DNA of 64,000 nt from Shewanella nanhaiensis (GCF_019457885.1 NZ_JAHZST010000008.1:145368-209367), one strand, 5' to 3'. Shown: positions 36,175 through 46,592, counted from the first letter of the stretch. The notes: generated from the letters alone by a model not told the origin. A program made the numbers and translations.

Positions 36175-36990
36175 TTATTCATTATATTGGGTATCTGTCA
36201 GTTTCTTTCTCTTCTCCATTAAGTTTGAATAGATGAGAGACAGATAGGGAAAGGTTTTATGTATCACTAAGATGGATAACAGACCAATGATGCCGCCAAG
36301 AATTGTGGAGGCCAGCACATCCTGAGACCAATGCATACCCAATAACATACGACTGAAACCCATGCCTATGCTCCAGACAAAGAGTAAACCTGGGAGCACT
36401 AGATTTCCCGCAAGCAGCAGATAATAGCTGGCAATCATGGTTAAGGTCAGCGCAAACAGGGTGTGGCCAGAGGGGAACGCAAAGCCCACCTCATGCTTCC
36501 AGTGTTGCTTGATTAAAGGTGAAAGAGTGAGCTCCGAATTAGCATAATCGAGTCTATCGAGTGTACTGCTCATCTCACTCTTACGTTCAGCTTTGGTGAG
36601 TGAGTAAAAGTTATCTGTATTGAGCAGGTATTGGCTCTCTAACCATACCGCATTGGGTCTGGACTCGTTGAAGTAGGGTTTAAGGTAGCTATTTAAGCCC
36701 AAACTCGTACACATACCCAGCGAGATAGTGAGAAAAAAGCTCATAAATTGAGGTTTTGATAAGCGCCGATATCCTAAAAGCAGAACAAGTAACACAGTAG
36801 CGACACCATAGGGAGCAGTGCCTGTCGAGGTTAACCAAAACAATAGGTTAGCAAAGGTAGAGTCTAGTTTGATGAGCGGAAACAGTGATGTATTCAACAG
36901 CAGCAAAATGGCTGGGATAATCGCTAAAATTGCCCAACCAAAGATCATCGGGGCAAAAGGGGAGCGAAGACTGGTCGAGGGTGCTTTCAA
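36175..36990 (-). CDS. PAP2-family membrane phosphatase
   Basis: A 271-residue inner-membrane lipid phosphatase of the PgpB-like type with about six helices. The three PAP2 motifs are visible: YFNESRPNAV (KxxxxxxRP-like, with the Lys replaced or displaced), FAFPSGHT (PSGH), and FSRMLLGMHWSQDVLAS (SRxxxxxHxxxD). It would dephosphorylate undecaprenyl pyrophosphate or phosphatidylglycerophosphate on the periplasmic side. It is upstream of the Lrp gene and may be cotranscribed with it. Confidence 0.88.
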   Translation of the reverse strand: MKAPSTSLRSPFAPMIFGWAILAIIPAILLLLNTSLFPLIKLDSTFANLLFWLTSTGTAPYGVATVLLVLLLGYRRLSKPQFMSFFLTISLGMCTSLGLNSYLKPYFNESRPNAVWLESQYLLNTDNFYSLTKAERKSEMSSTLDRLDYANSELTLSPLIKQHWKHEVGFAFPSGHTLFALTLTMIASYYLLLAGNLVLPGLLFVWSIGMGFSRMLLGMHWSQDVLASTILGGIIGLLSILVIHKTFPYLSLIYSNLMEKRKKLTDTQYNE

Positions 36991-37171
36991 GAATATGGCC
37001 TTTTAGTACAGTTTGTGTGCATTTTGATACTAAGGGTTAGGCTAACTTGCCAAAAACTGATTGCCAAGCAGATAGCCTGATAAAGCAGTAAATTGAATGA
37101 ATTAGCATCAGAGGTTTAACCCCTGCTTAACACTTGTGTAAATTGTTACCTTGAAAAGAGCGCAAAGAGTG

Positions 37172-37205
37172 AAAATCCCCATGGTGCAATTGCAATTGGG
37201 GATCT
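37172..37205 (-). terminator. Terminator-like hairpin for creD
   Basis: Inverted ends ATCCCCA / TGGGGAT with a 15-base loop, followed on the minus strand by TTTTC. It lies 20 bases past the creD stop. Confidence 0.6.
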
Positions 37206-37225
37206 CATTCCGATTGGTATTAAGC

Positions 37226-38572
37226 TTAAGTCTCCATGCTCTTATGGCGCGTAATAAACATCAAGATCAGCAGCACGGTCAACAGTAAACCTGTTCCCAT
37301 TAGTAGCGCGTAATCTTCCAGTTTTAGTATGGAGTAGAGAACGCCATACAGACTGGTTAGCATGGTGGCGATAATCGCGCCCTTTTTATAACTTGCTGTG
37401 GCGCTGGCCACATAGGCAGACACTGATAGCACAGGGATGGATGCGGCAATAGTGTATGCATAGTTAAACTCTAGGTGCTCCGAGAGTGAAAGTAGCAGTA
37501 GGTAGAAGAGGGTGACAGCGCAGCCAACTAACAGGTACTGAACCAAGTTAAGGCGCGTGTTTTGTCCAAGTTCAAATATCAAGAGCACGATAAAGGTGAG
37601 TGCGATAAATAACATGCCGTATTTTACCGAGCGCTCAATCTTGCCGTAGTGGGTGACAGGCTCAAAAAGCTGACTACTTGCTTGCACTTCGGTGAGGTTG
37701 ATATCTTGACTGCTGCTGAATACCTGAGGGTAGTTACGGGTCAGGTGGCTTATTTTCCAGTCTGCACTGAATCCCGAGTCTGATATCTCTCTGTTGGTGG
37801 GTAAGATCCCGTTGAAGCTTGGGTGAGGCCAATCTGTGGTGATGGCGATATCTGTGTGTTCACCCAAAGGCAGTGCGCTAATGGACTGAGAGCCGCGAAG
37901 TGCAATGGCAAAGTCGACCTCAAAGTCATTTTGCTGAAGGTTTATTGAGAGTGGTTGGTGGAAGCCTCGTTCCAATCCCTGTTGTCGCTCTAACCCTGTA
38001 CCGGGCATGATCCCCGCCTGGGCTTGAGTTAGCAGTACCTTACCTTCGCTATTTAAGAGGGTTAATCTCTCTATCTTCTCAATCGCTTGGTTTGCGGAGA
38101 TCCCGAATATAAGTCTGGCGTTATCTGTTTTTAGCTCAATGAGGTTTGGAATGTCCAACTCAGGCATAACAAATCTGGCCTTGCCAGACACCTCAGCATT
38201 GTAGACCAGTGATTGATATATCCCCCTTGAGCGAAAATCATGTTTAAGATCCATATTCAGTTTTAGCTGTTTAGGAAGTATCACAAGCTCACTTTGATAT
38301 TCGGACTTATATTTTACTGGTTCACCTGCATCATTGACTTTCTCATGCACCATTTGGTAGCGGTATGGGATGACAAGCGCCGGCCCTGAGATACGCTGCT
38401 GTGGCCCCCAAGATTGCCCAATCTCCTCGACCACGTCGTTGTAGAGGTATTGTCTGTCTGAGGTCATGTTCATCACTATCCCTAAGGGGATTGATGACAG
38501 AAGTGAGATGCCAACCAAGATAATTATCTTGTGGGTGATATTACTGGCGGCGGTGGTGAATAAGTTAAGCAT
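37226..38572 (-). CDS. creD: Inner-membrane protein CreD
   Basis: A 448-residue CreD-family protein with one N-terminal helix (about 13-33), a large periplasmic region containing YRYQMVHEKVNDAGEPVKYK and the family's DFRSRGIYQSLVYNAEVSG, and a C-terminal block of five or six helices from about residue 300. CreD is linked to envelope integrity and to beta-lactam and colicin E2 phenotypes in Enterobacteria under CreBC, but creBC genes are not beside it here. Its molecular function is unknown. It stands alone. Confidence 0.9.
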   Translation of the reverse strand: MLNLFTTAASNITHKIIILVGISLLSSIPLGIVMNMTSDRQYLYNDVVEEIGQSWGPQQRISGPALVIPYRYQMVHEKVNDAGEPVKYKSEYQSELVILPKQLKLNMDLKHDFRSRGIYQSLVYNAEVSGKARFVMPELDIPNLIELKTDNARLIFGISANQAIEKIERLTLLNSEGKVLLTQAQAGIMPGTGLERQQGLERGFHQPLSINLQQNDFEVDFAIALRGSQSISALPLGEHTDIAITTDWPHPSFNGILPTNREISDSGFSADWKISHLTRNYPQVFSSSQDINLTEVQASSQLFEPVTHYGKIERSVKYGMLFIALTFIVLLIFELGQNTRLNLVQYLLVGCAVTLFYLLLLSLSEHLEFNYAYTIAASIPVLSVSAYVASATASYKKGAIIATMLTSLYGVLYSILKLEDYALLMGTGLLLTVLLILMFITRHKSMET

Positions 38573-38705
38573 TGCTGATTACCTTCCCTTTATCTACGGT
38601 ATTTTCCTTGGGGACTATTGGAGCAGAATTTAACGGGGCAAGGGGGGCAAGGCGGTGATCAATTGTGGCTAAAAAGAGGCAATCTATTCCAAACTATTCC
38701 AAAAA

Positions 38706-38733
38706 CAAAAAAGAGCGCCTAAACGCTCTTTGT
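38706..38733 (-). terminator. Terminator for ubiK
   Basis: Hairpin AAAGAGCG / CGCTCTTT followed on the minus strand by TTTTGTTTTTGG. It lies about 50 bases after the ubiK stop, in the gap before creD. Confidence 0.85.
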
Positions 38734-38782
38734 TATCGTCTCGAGTCAGCGAGCTGTGCCACTGGGAGCTTATTGATAAGAA

Positions 38783-39049
38783 CTACTCGGCAGACTCTTC
38801 GCGTTCGTTAAGCTTCTTTTCGAGTGCATCTACTTGTGCTTGAAGTGCTTCAAGTTTTTCGCGAGTTTTCAGCAATACATGCTGCTGTACCTCAAACTCC
38901 TCATGGGAAACCACATCTAACTTCATTAGCTGGTTTTGCAAGATCTGTTTACTCTTCTCTTCAAACTCGCCAGCAAACTGCTTTAGTCCATTTGGCAGGT
39001 TATCACTTAGCTGCTTAGCAACCTCTTCGAGTTTCTTGGGATTAATCAT
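38783..39049 (-). CDS. ubiK: Ubiquinone biosynthesis accessory factor
   Basis: An 88-residue acidic, helical protein of the UbiK/BMFP (YqiC) family: MINPKKLEEVAKQLSDNLP, FAGEFEEKSKQILQNQLMKL, and a C-terminal leucine-zipper coiled coil (LEALQAQVDALEKKLNE) that drives trimer formation. UbiK binds UbiJ and assists the late soluble ubiquinone-synthesis complex. The length is normal. It is single-gene with its own terminator. Confidence 0.92.
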   Translation of the reverse strand: MINPKKLEEVAKQLSDNLPNGLKQFAGEFEEKSKQILQNQLMKLDVVSHEEFEVQQHVLLKTREKLEALQAQVDALEKKLNEREESAE

Positions 39050-39104
39050 GATCGGTTTCCGCCATTGGCTAATTAGAGCTTAATAATAGCTAAGATTGTA
39101 CCTG

Positions 39105-39418
39105 ATACCAATCGGTATAAGAAAGTGATCTACTCAGAGTTTTTTTGGCAAGCTAATTCAAGGCGAATGAATGACAGAATGGTTATTCCCTTGTGAGTTC
39201 ATTCAACGCAGAAGTAGGCAGCCAAAAACACTCCTTACAGGCGAGTTTTAGCACATCCGATGCAGCGTTAACGAGCTTAAACGTAGAACAACTATGTTCC
39301 TCACTCGTTGCAAACCACATGGATGTGGTGAATGTCATTAATGCAGGAGCAATTAAAGGCCTTGCCTCAGAAGCGCTAAACTCTCGCTGAGCGATCACAT
39401 CTTTATACCGATTGGTAT
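39105..39418. mobile_element. MITE-like element with 26-bp inverted ends
   Basis: A 314-bp element whose ends are inverted copies: ATACCAATCGGTATAA (39105-39120) plus GTGATC, and GATCAC plus TTATACCGATTGGTAT (39403-39418). The inner part has uninterrupted frames on both strands (65 and 71 codons) but no ribosome-binding site and no transposase motif. It looks like a non-autonomous element mobilised in trans. Two further motif fragments (39473 and the ubiK side) suggest repeated visits. Confidence 0.8.
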
Positions 39419-39487
39419 GAGGCGGTCGTTTTTAGGAACTAGCTGAGATCAATAACTGCAGATCTGATCTTTAGATTGGTATTAATA

Positions 39488-39523
39488 AAAAAGCCCCCAC
39501 TCAAGAGATTGAGCAGGGGCTTT
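39488..39523 (-). terminator. Terminator of the RND operon
   Basis: Hairpin AAAGCCCC..CTCAA / TTGAG..GGGGCTTT with flanking A and T runs, 20 bases downstream of the RND pump stop codon on the minus strand. TTTTTTATTAAT follows in that direction. Confidence 0.88.
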
Positions 39524-39543
39524 AAGTTAACTGAATACAGCTA

Positions 39544-42500
39544 TTAGCTGAGCTTTAGCTCCTCTTCAAACTCGGGGAGAGGCTCATGTCTCTCTGCTAG
39601 GTAAGTGTAGATAACAGGCAGAACAAACAGGGTAAAGGCGGTGCCGATGGCTAAGCCTGAAACAATAACAAGACCGATATTGAATCGAGCGACAGCCCCT
39701 GCGCCAACGGCGAACAGCAGCGGAATAAGACCCGCGATCATGGCCGCAGTAGTCATCAAGATTGGGCGTAAACGAACTGTGGCTGCAAGTTTAATGGCGT
39801 CCATCTTGCTGAGGCCATTATGCAACTGCTCCTCCTTGGCCACCTCACACATCAAGATCCCGTGTTTCGTGATGAGTCCCACTAAGGTGATAAGCCCAAC
39901 CTGAGTGTAGATGTTCATCGACGATAGACCAAAGATATGGGTCCAACCCAGAGCAATTAAGGCGCCACTGATAGCCAGAGGCACAGAGACCAGTATCACT
40001 AAAGGATCTCTGACACTTTCGAATTGACTTGCTAGGACTAAGAAGATGATCGCTAGTGCTAAACCAAAGGTGGCAAATAGTGCAGAACCTTCGGTTACGT
40101 ACTGACGCGCTTCACCCAGGAAATCATAGTCGTAGCCCTTAGGTAGGTCGTTATCCCCTATATTTTTCAGGAAATCGATAGCATCACCTATCGCTACACC
40201 TGGTGTGGCAACTCCACCTACAGTTAACGCATTCATCTGGTTAAAGTGAGGTAGTGAACGTGGCTGCGCGACCATCTCGATATCCACTAAGCTGGAAAGT
40301 GGAATAGAGCGACCATCTGCAGCCTTAACGTAGAAACCGTCAAGGGATTCTGGGTTGTCTCGGAACTGACGCTCAACCTGTGGGATAACCTCATAGGAGC
40401 GGCCATCTAGGTTGATGCGGTTAACATAACCATCACTCATCATGGTGGTTAAGGTGACCCCGATATCTTGCATTGTGATGCCGTAACTGCCGGCAAGGTC
40501 ACGCTTGATATGGATCTTCATGGTACCGGAATCAAACTTAAGGTTGATCTCTGAGTAGACAAACAGCGGGCTATTTTGCACCTTCTCAAGTACGCTGCTG
40601 CCTATCTGGAACAGGCTTTCAAATGAGTTTGATGTGGTGATCACAAACTGGATAGGTAAGCCCCCTGAAGCGCCAGGAAGCTCAGGCATCTGGAATGTGG
40701 TCACGGCCATGCCTGGGATCTGCTTCACCTCATCCCCCAAAATCTTCTGCATCTCCTTTTGGCTCTTATCGCGCTCACTCCAAGGTACTAAAGGTGCGAT
40801 ACCAAAGGCTTGATTAGAGCTTGGTATTCCAACAAAAGCCAATGATGCATCACTTTCTGGATGTGATTTGATGATATCGGTGACTAAGGTCATATTAGAT
40901 TGAATGTAATCTAAGTTAGCCGTTGAAGGCGCGGTGCCCATCATCATCACAACACTCTTGTCTTCGTTCGGTGCCAGCTCCGAGGGGATAAAGCTGAACA
41001 GAACAGGCAAGGTGGCGAAAACAATGAAGGCGAATGCGATAACCACAGGACGACGCTCCATCACCGCATTAAGCATGCTCTGGTAGCGGTTTGTCATCCC
41101 TTCTAGGAAGCGCTCAACACCTTGTTCGAAACGGTTAGGCGTCGAGTGAGGCTTTAAGATTTTCGAGCACATCATAGGGGAGAGTGTGAGTGCCACGATC
41201 CCTGAGATAAACACTGCTCCAGCTAAGGTGAGGGCAAACTCTTTAAATAGAGATCCCGTTATTCCACCCATCAAGGCTATCGGCGCATAAACCGCTGCTA
41301 GTGTGATGGTCATGGAGATCACCGGAACCGCGATCTCACGGGTTCCGATAATGGCAGCTCTAAAGGGAGTTTCACCGAGCTTGATATGTCGGTCGACGTT
41401 TTCCACTACCACGATGGCATCATCCACCACTAAGCCGATAGCAAGTACCATGGCAAGCAGGGTCATCAGGTTTAAGGTAAAGCCAAACATCTGCATGATG
41501 ACGGCAACACCGATGAGGGAGAGTGGTATGGTGACAATCGGAATTATCACAGCACGTAGCGACCCGAGAAACAGGGTGATGACCACGATAACAATGAGTG
41601 CGGCTTCGCCTATGGTTTTAATCACCTCAGAGATGGACTCATCGATCGCCAATGAGGAGTCATAGAGAATGCGAGCCTTCATCGATACAGGGAGGTTACG
41701 CTGAATATCAGGCATCAACTCACGGGCATCTTCGGCAACGATAAGCGGGTTTGCGGTTGGTGTGACATCGAGTCCAACAACGACCGCCTCTTGACCATCG
41801 GCCAGTGCTCGGTAGACATCGTGGCTCTTATCTAGACTCACCTCGGCAATATCACCTAAACGAACCACAAGACCATCTTTACTGGCGATCACTAGCTTTT
41901 TCAGCTCTTCAACGGTGGCAACTTGAGTATCTGCCGTGCCATTAAAGAGGGTAAATGTACCGTTGGCCTGACCTACTGCCGATTGGTAGTTGTTGGCTTG
42001 TAGTACCTGCATCACTTCGCTTGATGAGAGGTTAAACGCGCCCATACGTGCCGGATCTAACCATATTCTCATGGCATATTTGATACCACCGTAGAGGTTC
42101 ACTTTAGCCACACCGTTGATGGTAAATAGCTGAGGCTTTACCACTCGCTCTAGGTAATCTGTTATCTGGCTAGAGTTGATCTGATCGCTATAGAAGGAGA
42201 TATAGAGTACTGAGGTTTGAGAGCCAGTGGACATATCAACGGTGGAGTCTTCCGCCTCTTTAGGCAGTTGAGAGCGTACCGAGTTAACCTTGGCGAGAAT
42301 ATCCGCCAACGCACCGTTTGGATCGGTATTGAGCTTCATATAGACAGTGATCTTGGAGGTGCCTAGAGAGCTGTCTGAGGTCATAAAGTCGACGTTGTCA
42401 GCCTGAGCCAGTGCTTGCTCTAAGGGCTGAGTAATAAAGCCCTGAATAAGATTTGCATCGGCGCCATAGTAGCTGGTGGAGACGGTGACTACGGTATTGG

Positions 42501-42621
42501 TCATCTCAGGATATTCACGAACCTGCATGCTACTCATGGAGTTAAAGCCAAGGAGTAGCAGTAGGAAGCTTATCGAGGCGGCGAGTACCGGCCTGCGAAT
42601 AAAGATATCAGTAAAGCGCAT
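39544..42621 (-). CDS. RND efflux pump, HAE1-type inner-membrane subunit
   Basis: A 1025-residue AcrB/MexF-like pump with 12 membrane helices in two halves and large porter and docking loops. It begins MRFTDIFIRRPVLAASISFLL, with the family's FIRRPVLA. The TM4 proton-relay segment GLVVDDAIVVVENVDRH contains the paired Asp. It pairs with the adaptor gene 13 bases upstream and with a TetR regulator in one minus-strand operon. No outer-membrane TolC-like gene accompanies it, so a housekeeping TolC probably serves. Substrate range unknown. Confidence 0.94.
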   Translation of the reverse strand: MRFTDIFIRRPVLAASISFLLLLLGFNSMSSMQVREYPEMTNTVVTVSTSYYGADANLIQGFITQPLEQALAQADNVDFMTSDSSLGTSKITVYMKLNTDPNGALADILAKVNSVRSQLPKEAEDSTVDMSTGSQTSVLYISFYSDQINSSQITDYLERVVKPQLFTINGVAKVNLYGGIKYAMRIWLDPARMGAFNLSSSEVMQVLQANNYQSAVGQANGTFTLFNGTADTQVATVEELKKLVIASKDGLVVRLGDIAEVSLDKSHDVYRALADGQEAVVVGLDVTPTANPLIVAEDARELMPDIQRNLPVSMKARILYDSSLAIDESISEVIKTIGEAALIVIVVITLFLGSLRAVIIPIVTIPLSLIGVAVIMQMFGFTLNLMTLLAMVLAIGLVVDDAIVVVENVDRHIKLGETPFRAAIIGTREIAVPVISMTITLAAVYAPIALMGGITGSLFKEFALTLAGAVFISGIVALTLSPMMCSKILKPHSTPNRFEQGVERFLEGMTNRYQSMLNAVMERRPVVIAFAFIVFATLPVLFSFIPSELAPNEDKSVVMMMGTAPSTANLDYIQSNMTLVTDIIKSHPESDASLAFVGIPSSNQAFGIAPLVPWSERDKSQKEMQKILGDEVKQIPGMAVTTFQMPELPGASGGLPIQFVITTSNSFESLFQIGSSVLEKVQNSPLFVYSEINLKFDSGTMKIHIKRDLAGSYGITMQDIGVTLTTMMSDGYVNRINLDGRSYEVIPQVERQFRDNPESLDGFYVKAADGRSIPLSSLVDIEMVAQPRSLPHFNQMNALTVGGVATPGVAIGDAIDFLKNIGDNDLPKGYDYDFLGEARQYVTEGSALFATFGLALAIIFLVLASQFESVRDPLVILVSVPLAISGALIALGWTHIFGLSSMNIYTQVGLITLVGLITKHGILMCEVAKEEQLHNGLSKMDAIKLAATVRLRPILMTTAAMIAGLIPLLFAVGAGAVARFNIGLVIVSGLAIGTAFTLFVLPVIYTYLAERHEPLPEFEEELKLS

Positions 42622-42634
42622 TGCCAGCTCCCGT

Positions 42635-43753
42635 TTATAGTTGTGGCATAGTAGCCGGAGGCGTTAAAGCATTATCCTCGGTTACTTTGACTTTGCTGTT
42701 GTTGCTAAGGCGGACCTGACCTGAGGTCACGACTAGATCATTGGCCGCTAAATGACCTTTGACTAGGGCGTTGTTACCATTGCGTTCAAGCACCTCAACA
42801 TTGATCTGCTGCACACGTTTAACGGTTTCCCCCTCCTCTTGACTCTCATGGATGAGGTAGATGGAGTTACCGTAAAGGGTGAAGTTGATTGCTGTTTGAG
42901 GCAGTACAAACTGCTCTGTCATCTCTGGTAATAGAACGGCTACTCTGGCGAACATGCCGCTACGCAGCTTTGCATCAATATTGGGTATGGTGGCCTGAAT
43001 CTGGATTAAACCACTTTGATAGAAGACGGCAGGCTCAATCGCTGAGATCTTTCCTTCGAACGGGTGATCAGGATAAGCGTCGACATAAACGTGGATTGTT
43101 TGGCCGTTAGAGATCCGTGGCAGCTGAGTCTGTGGCACAGTAAAGCGGATCTTCATGGTGCTGATATCCTCTAAACGCACGATATCGGTACCAGCTTGGA
43201 GGTATTCACCTAAGTTCACGCTACGTATGCCTACTAGCCCTGCAAAAGGCGCATTGATTTGGCGGCGATCTATGGTGGCTTTTAAACTCTCAATATCGGC
43301 TTTCAGCGCTAGATACTTAGATTCACTGTTGTCTAAGTCTTGCTTCGATACTGAGTTCTTTTTATAGAGGCGAGTTAAGCGTTGGTAGTCGGCTTCGGCT
43401 GCAGGCAGCTGAACTAGTTTACTCTTTAAGTTTGCTTGTTCAACGGCGGAGTCGAGCACGATAAGGCTTTGCCCATCCTGTACTTCTGCGCCATTTTCAA
43501 AGTTAATATTTGAGATAACACCGGAAAGCTCATTGGCAATGGTGACACCTTGGTTAGGTTCGACAAAGCCGATGGCATCGATAGTTGGCTGCCAACTTTG
43601 AGGTGTTAGCGCGAGCGCTGTAACAGGAGACTCAGGCTCTGGTATATTGGCAATGGCATCGGCAATCTTTCCCTTAACCATTATGTTAAAACCAATAACT
43701 GAACCGAAGGCAAGTAGTGCAATGATTAGCATCATCAGGGTCCATTTTTTCAT
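42635..43753 (-). CDS. RND periplasmic adaptor (membrane fusion protein)
   Basis: A 372-residue HlyD/AcrA-type adaptor with an N-terminal anchor (MKKWTLMMLIIALLAFGSVI), a lipoyl-like domain split around a coiled-coil hairpin (EQANLKSKLVQLPAAEADYQ), and beta-barrel and membrane-proximal domains. It joins the RND pump to an outer-membrane channel. The start at 43753 gives a normal signal anchor and overlaps the TetR stop by four bases; a longer frame from 43810 would lie within tetR. First structural gene of the efflux operon after the regulator. Confidence 0.92.
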   Translation of the reverse strand: MKKWTLMMLIIALLAFGSVIGFNIMVKGKIADAIANIPEPESPVTALALTPQSWQPTIDAIGFVEPNQGVTIANELSGVISNINFENGAEVQDGQSLIVLDSAVEQANLKSKLVQLPAAEADYQRLTRLYKKNSVSKQDLDNSESKYLALKADIESLKATIDRRQINAPFAGLVGIRSVNLGEYLQAGTDIVRLEDISTMKIRFTVPQTQLPRISNGQTIHVYVDAYPDHPFEGKISAIEPAVFYQSGLIQIQATIPNIDAKLRSGMFARVAVLLPEMTEQFVLPQTAINFTLYGNSIYLIHESQEEGETVKRVQQINVEVLERNGNNALVKGHLAANDLVVTSGQVRLSNNSKVKVTEDNALTPPATMPQL

Positions 43754-44346
43754 TTTCCTGATAGCTCCTTTTGAGTTGATTCTGGTGTTGTGAGTAGGGC
43801 TTTCCAGCAAAGATCGCAGGCTATTTCCAACTCGCTTCGATTATATTCAATCTGGCCACGTCGTATGCTTCTTCCAAGTGCCATGGATGGCTCAAGTGAG
43901 ATAGCAAATAGGACCTTGTTTTGTAGGTTATGAAATTGACCGCTGACTCTCCCGGCTTCAAAAAGCATATGCAGTCCCTGAAAAGTCTGCTTTTCGTAGG
44001 TCTGATGAGGATCTGAGTCTATACCTGGCAGGTGGATATACTGCTCATAACTTAAATTTGCTGGTGTGCGTTGACGGCCAAACTCGACAATGTTGAACCA
44101 GATACGTTTAAACCTCTGCTCCAGATCGCCCTCTTGGCAGTCAACCAGAATATTGCTCGCCACTTCACGCAGTACATGCTTTCTTAACTCAGAGATTAAC
44201 TCCTCTTTGTCTTTGAAGTAACGGTAGATGGTGCCAGCTGCTACACCCGCTTCTGTTGCTATCTGCTGCATAGATAACCCCTGAATCCCCTTTGTGGCGA
44301 TGATTCTTTCAGTGGCTGTAAAAATGAGCTCGCGCTTATTATCCAT
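43750..44346 (-). CDS. TetR-family repressor of the RND operon
   Basis: A 198-residue TetR-type protein with HTH IATKGIQGLSMQQIATEAGV then AAGTIYRYFKDKEELISEL. The ATG MDNKRELIFTATER is preferred because an upstream alternative (44391) would include the palindromic operator at 44373-44390 inside the coding region. The gene leads the efflux operon, with a four-base overlap to the adaptor, so it should repress its own operon and be relieved by a pump substrate. Confidence 0.9.
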   Translation of the reverse strand: MDNKRELIFTATERIIATKGIQGLSMQQIATEAGVAAGTIYRYFKDKEELISELRKHVLREVASNILVDCQEGDLEQRFKRIWFNIVEFGRQRTPANLSYEQYIHLPGIDSDPHQTYEKQTFQGLHMLFEAGRVSGQFHNLQNKVLFAISLEPSMALGRSIRRGQIEYNRSELEIACDLCWKALLTTPESTQKELSGK

Positions 44347-44372
44347 ATTTTTACTTTTTAAAAAGCTAGGTG

Positions 44373-44390
44373 TGAATGAATGTTCATTCA
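44373..44390. promoter_or_regulatory. Palindromic operator of the RND operon
   Basis: TGAATGAATGTTCATTCA: two perfect 8-bp arms around TG, 26 bases before the TetR start codon. This AATGAA/TTCATT type is common for TetR regulators of RND pumps. Binding by the 43750 product is inferred. Confidence 0.75.
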
Positions 44391-44570
44391 TTATTCTATG
44401 TTAATCAGTTTTAGATGGCAATCATTTGCTCATTTTGAGATAGGGGGTATGGGGCAATTCTGCTATTATCTTCGGTCACTCAATTTTATTTACACCCAAA
44501 CTCGTTTGAGATGCAGCTTATTGCTGCTCGAGATAACTCTTGGGTATAGCGCGTTGGTAAAAGTTAAAAA

Positions 44571-46583
44571 ATGAAGTTAAACCCCGGACAAAATGATGCC
44601 GTTCACTATGTATCTGGCCCCTGCTTAGTACTGGCAGGTGCTGGTAGTGGCAAGACTCGTGTGATCATCAACAAAATTGCCTATCTGGTTGAGAAATGTG
44701 GGTATAAAGCCAGAACGATTGCGGCGGTGACTTTTACCAATAAAGCGGCACGTGAGATGAAGGAGCGTGTTGCTCAATCTATGGGGCGAAAGCAGGCACG
44801 AGGCTTGTGGATCTCAACCTTTCACACCTTAGGTTTGGAGGTGATTAAGCGTGAACATAAAGTTATCGGCTTAAAGCCCGGCTTCTCACTGTTTGATGAT
44901 CAGGACTCTTTGGCGCTGCTCAAAGAGCTGACCGAAGATGAGTTTGATGGCGATAAAGATCTGCTGAAAAACTTGATGACCGCCATCTCAAACTGGAAGG
45001 GGGACCTGATTGTCCCTGAGCAGGCGATCAAACTTGCAAAGGATGAGCAGTCTAAGCTTCATGCGGTTTTGTACCAGCGCTACGCGAAACATATGAAGGC
45101 ATACAATGCGCTAGATTTTGATGATCTTATTCTAATTCCTACCCTTTTACTTAGGCATAACAAAGAGGTGAGGGAGCGCTGGCAGCAACGTATTCAATAT
45201 ATGCTGGTGGATGAATATCAAGACACTAACACCAGTCAGTATGAGCTGGTTAAGTTAATTGTGGGTGAGCGAGCACGCTTTACCGTGGTAGGGGATGACG
45301 ATCAGTCTATCTATTCCTGGCGTGGTGCTAAGCCTCAAAATCTAGTGTTGCTGGGTAAAGACTTCCCTAAACTTAAGTTGATTAAGTTGGAGCAAAATTA
45401 CCGTTCTAGCCAACGAATTTTACGCGCGGCGAATATTCTGATCGCTAACAATCCCCACGTTTATGATAAGGCGCTCTTTAGTGAGCTTGCTTATGGTGAG
45501 CCTTTAAGGGTGATGATTGCAGCTAATGAGGAGCAGGAAGCTGAGCGGGTGATTGCTGAGATGATCCGGCATAAGTTTATGGGGAAGACTCAGTTCGGCG
45601 ATTACGCCATACTCTATCGAGGTAACCACCAATCACGTCTGCTTGAACGCTCACTGATGACTAACCGTATTCCCTATAAGTTAAGCGGTGGTACTTCATT
45701 TTTCGGTCGCGCCGAGATTAAAGATATCATGGCCTACTTAAGACTGGTGGTGAACCCGGACGACGATAACGCTTTTTTGCGTGTGGTGAACCTGCCAAAG
45801 CGTGGTATTGGTCCCTCAACGCTTGAGCGCTTAGGTAATTATGCCAATGAGCGTCATATCTCTATGTTTGAGGCGATTTTCCAAGCTGAGCTGAATCATC
45901 ATCTGACACCTGCGGCGATGGGCTCACTGTATAAGTTTGGTCAATTCGTTGTTGATACTGGAGAGAAAGCCACTCGCGGGGATCCGGTCGATGCGGTCAA
46001 ACACCTGATTCGTAATATTAATTACGAAGACTACCTGTATGAGACCAGTACCAGCGCCAAAGCGGCTGAGATGAGAATGAAAAATATCTCAGAGTTGTAC
46101 CGCTGGGTGACTGAGATGCTTCAAGGTGATGAGCTAGATGAAGGGATGACTCTGCCAGAGGTGGTCACTCGCTTAACACTTAGGGATATGATGGAGCGTA
46201 ATAGTGAAGATGAGGGAGGCGATCAGGTGCAGTTGATGACCTTGCACGCCTCAAAAGGTCTGGAGTTCCCCTACGTGTTTATGGTGGGAACAGAGGAGCG
46301 GATCTTGCCACATCAAACCAGTATCGATGAGGATAATGTTGAAGAGGAGCGCCGCTTAGCTTATGTGGGGATCACCCGTGCCCAGAAGGAGCTTTGGTTT
46401 GTATTGTGCCGTGAGCGACGTCAGTTTGGGGAGACGATGCGCTGTGAGCCGAGCCGCTTTTTGATGGAGCTGCCTCAAGATGATCTAATCTGGGAGAATC
46501 GTAAGCAGGTTCAGAGCGAAGAGCAGCGTCAGCAATCTGGTAGGTCAAATATTGCGAACTTAAGAGATATGTTTAAGAAGTAA
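44571..46583 (+). CDS. rep: ATP-dependent DNA helicase Rep
   Basis: A 670-residue SF1A helicase of Rep length. Motif [12 protein letters not shown] lies near residue 23, followed by [13 protein letters not shown], motif [10 protein letters not shown], motif [18 protein letters not shown], motif [17 protein letters not shown], and motif [35 protein letters not shown]. Rep translocates 3'-5' and helps replication forks pass bound proteins. The C-terminus is shorter than UvrD. Divergent from the efflux regulator; followed by a terminator. Confidence 0.95.
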   Translation: MKLNPGQNDAVHYVSGPCLVLAGAGSGKTRVIINKIAYLVEKCGYKARTIAAVTFTNKAAREMKERVAQSMGRKQARGLWISTFHTLGLEVIKREHKVIGLKPGFSLFDDQDSLALLKELTEDEFDGDKDLLKNLMTAISNWKGDLIVPEQAIKLAKDEQSKLHAVLYQRYAKHMKAYNALDFDDLILIPTLLLRHNKEVRERWQQRIQYMLVDEYQDTNTSQYELVKLIVGERARFTVVGDDDQSIYSWRGAKPQNLVLLGKDFPKLKLIKLEQNYRSSQRILRAANILIANNPHVYDKALFSELAYGEPLRVMIAANEEQEAERVIAEMIRHKFMGKTQFGDYAILYRGNHQSRLLERSLMTNRIPYKLSGGTSFFGRAEIKDIMAYLRLVVNPDDDNAFLRVVNLPKRGIGPSTLERLGNYANERHISMFEAIFQAELNHHLTPAAMGSLYKFGQFVVDTGEKATRGDPVDAVKHLIRNINYEDYLYETSTSAKAAEMRMKNISELYRWVTEMLQGDELDEGMTLPEVVTRLTLRDMMERNSEDEGGDQVQLMTLHASKGLEFPYVFMVGTEERILPHQTSIDEDNVEEERRLAYVGITRAQKELWFVLCRERRQFGETMRCEPSRFLMELPQDDLIWENRKQVQSEEQRQQSGRSNIANLRDMFKK

Positions 46584-46592
46584 TTGTTGATA

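Noticed and set aside
39193..39390. 65-codon frame inside the MITE-like element, and a 71-codon antisense frame
   Set aside because: No ribosome-binding site, and the frames are internal to a non-autonomous element. I record the element, not the frames.
43754..43810. 19-residue N-terminal extension of the RND adaptor
   Set aside because: The extension lies within tetR and would put a polar stretch before the signal anchor; the start at 43753 overlaps the tetR stop in the usual ATGA manner.
44380..44574. 64-codon frame ahead of rep
   Set aside because: It begins inside the TetR operator palindrome, overlaps the rep start and lacks coding character.
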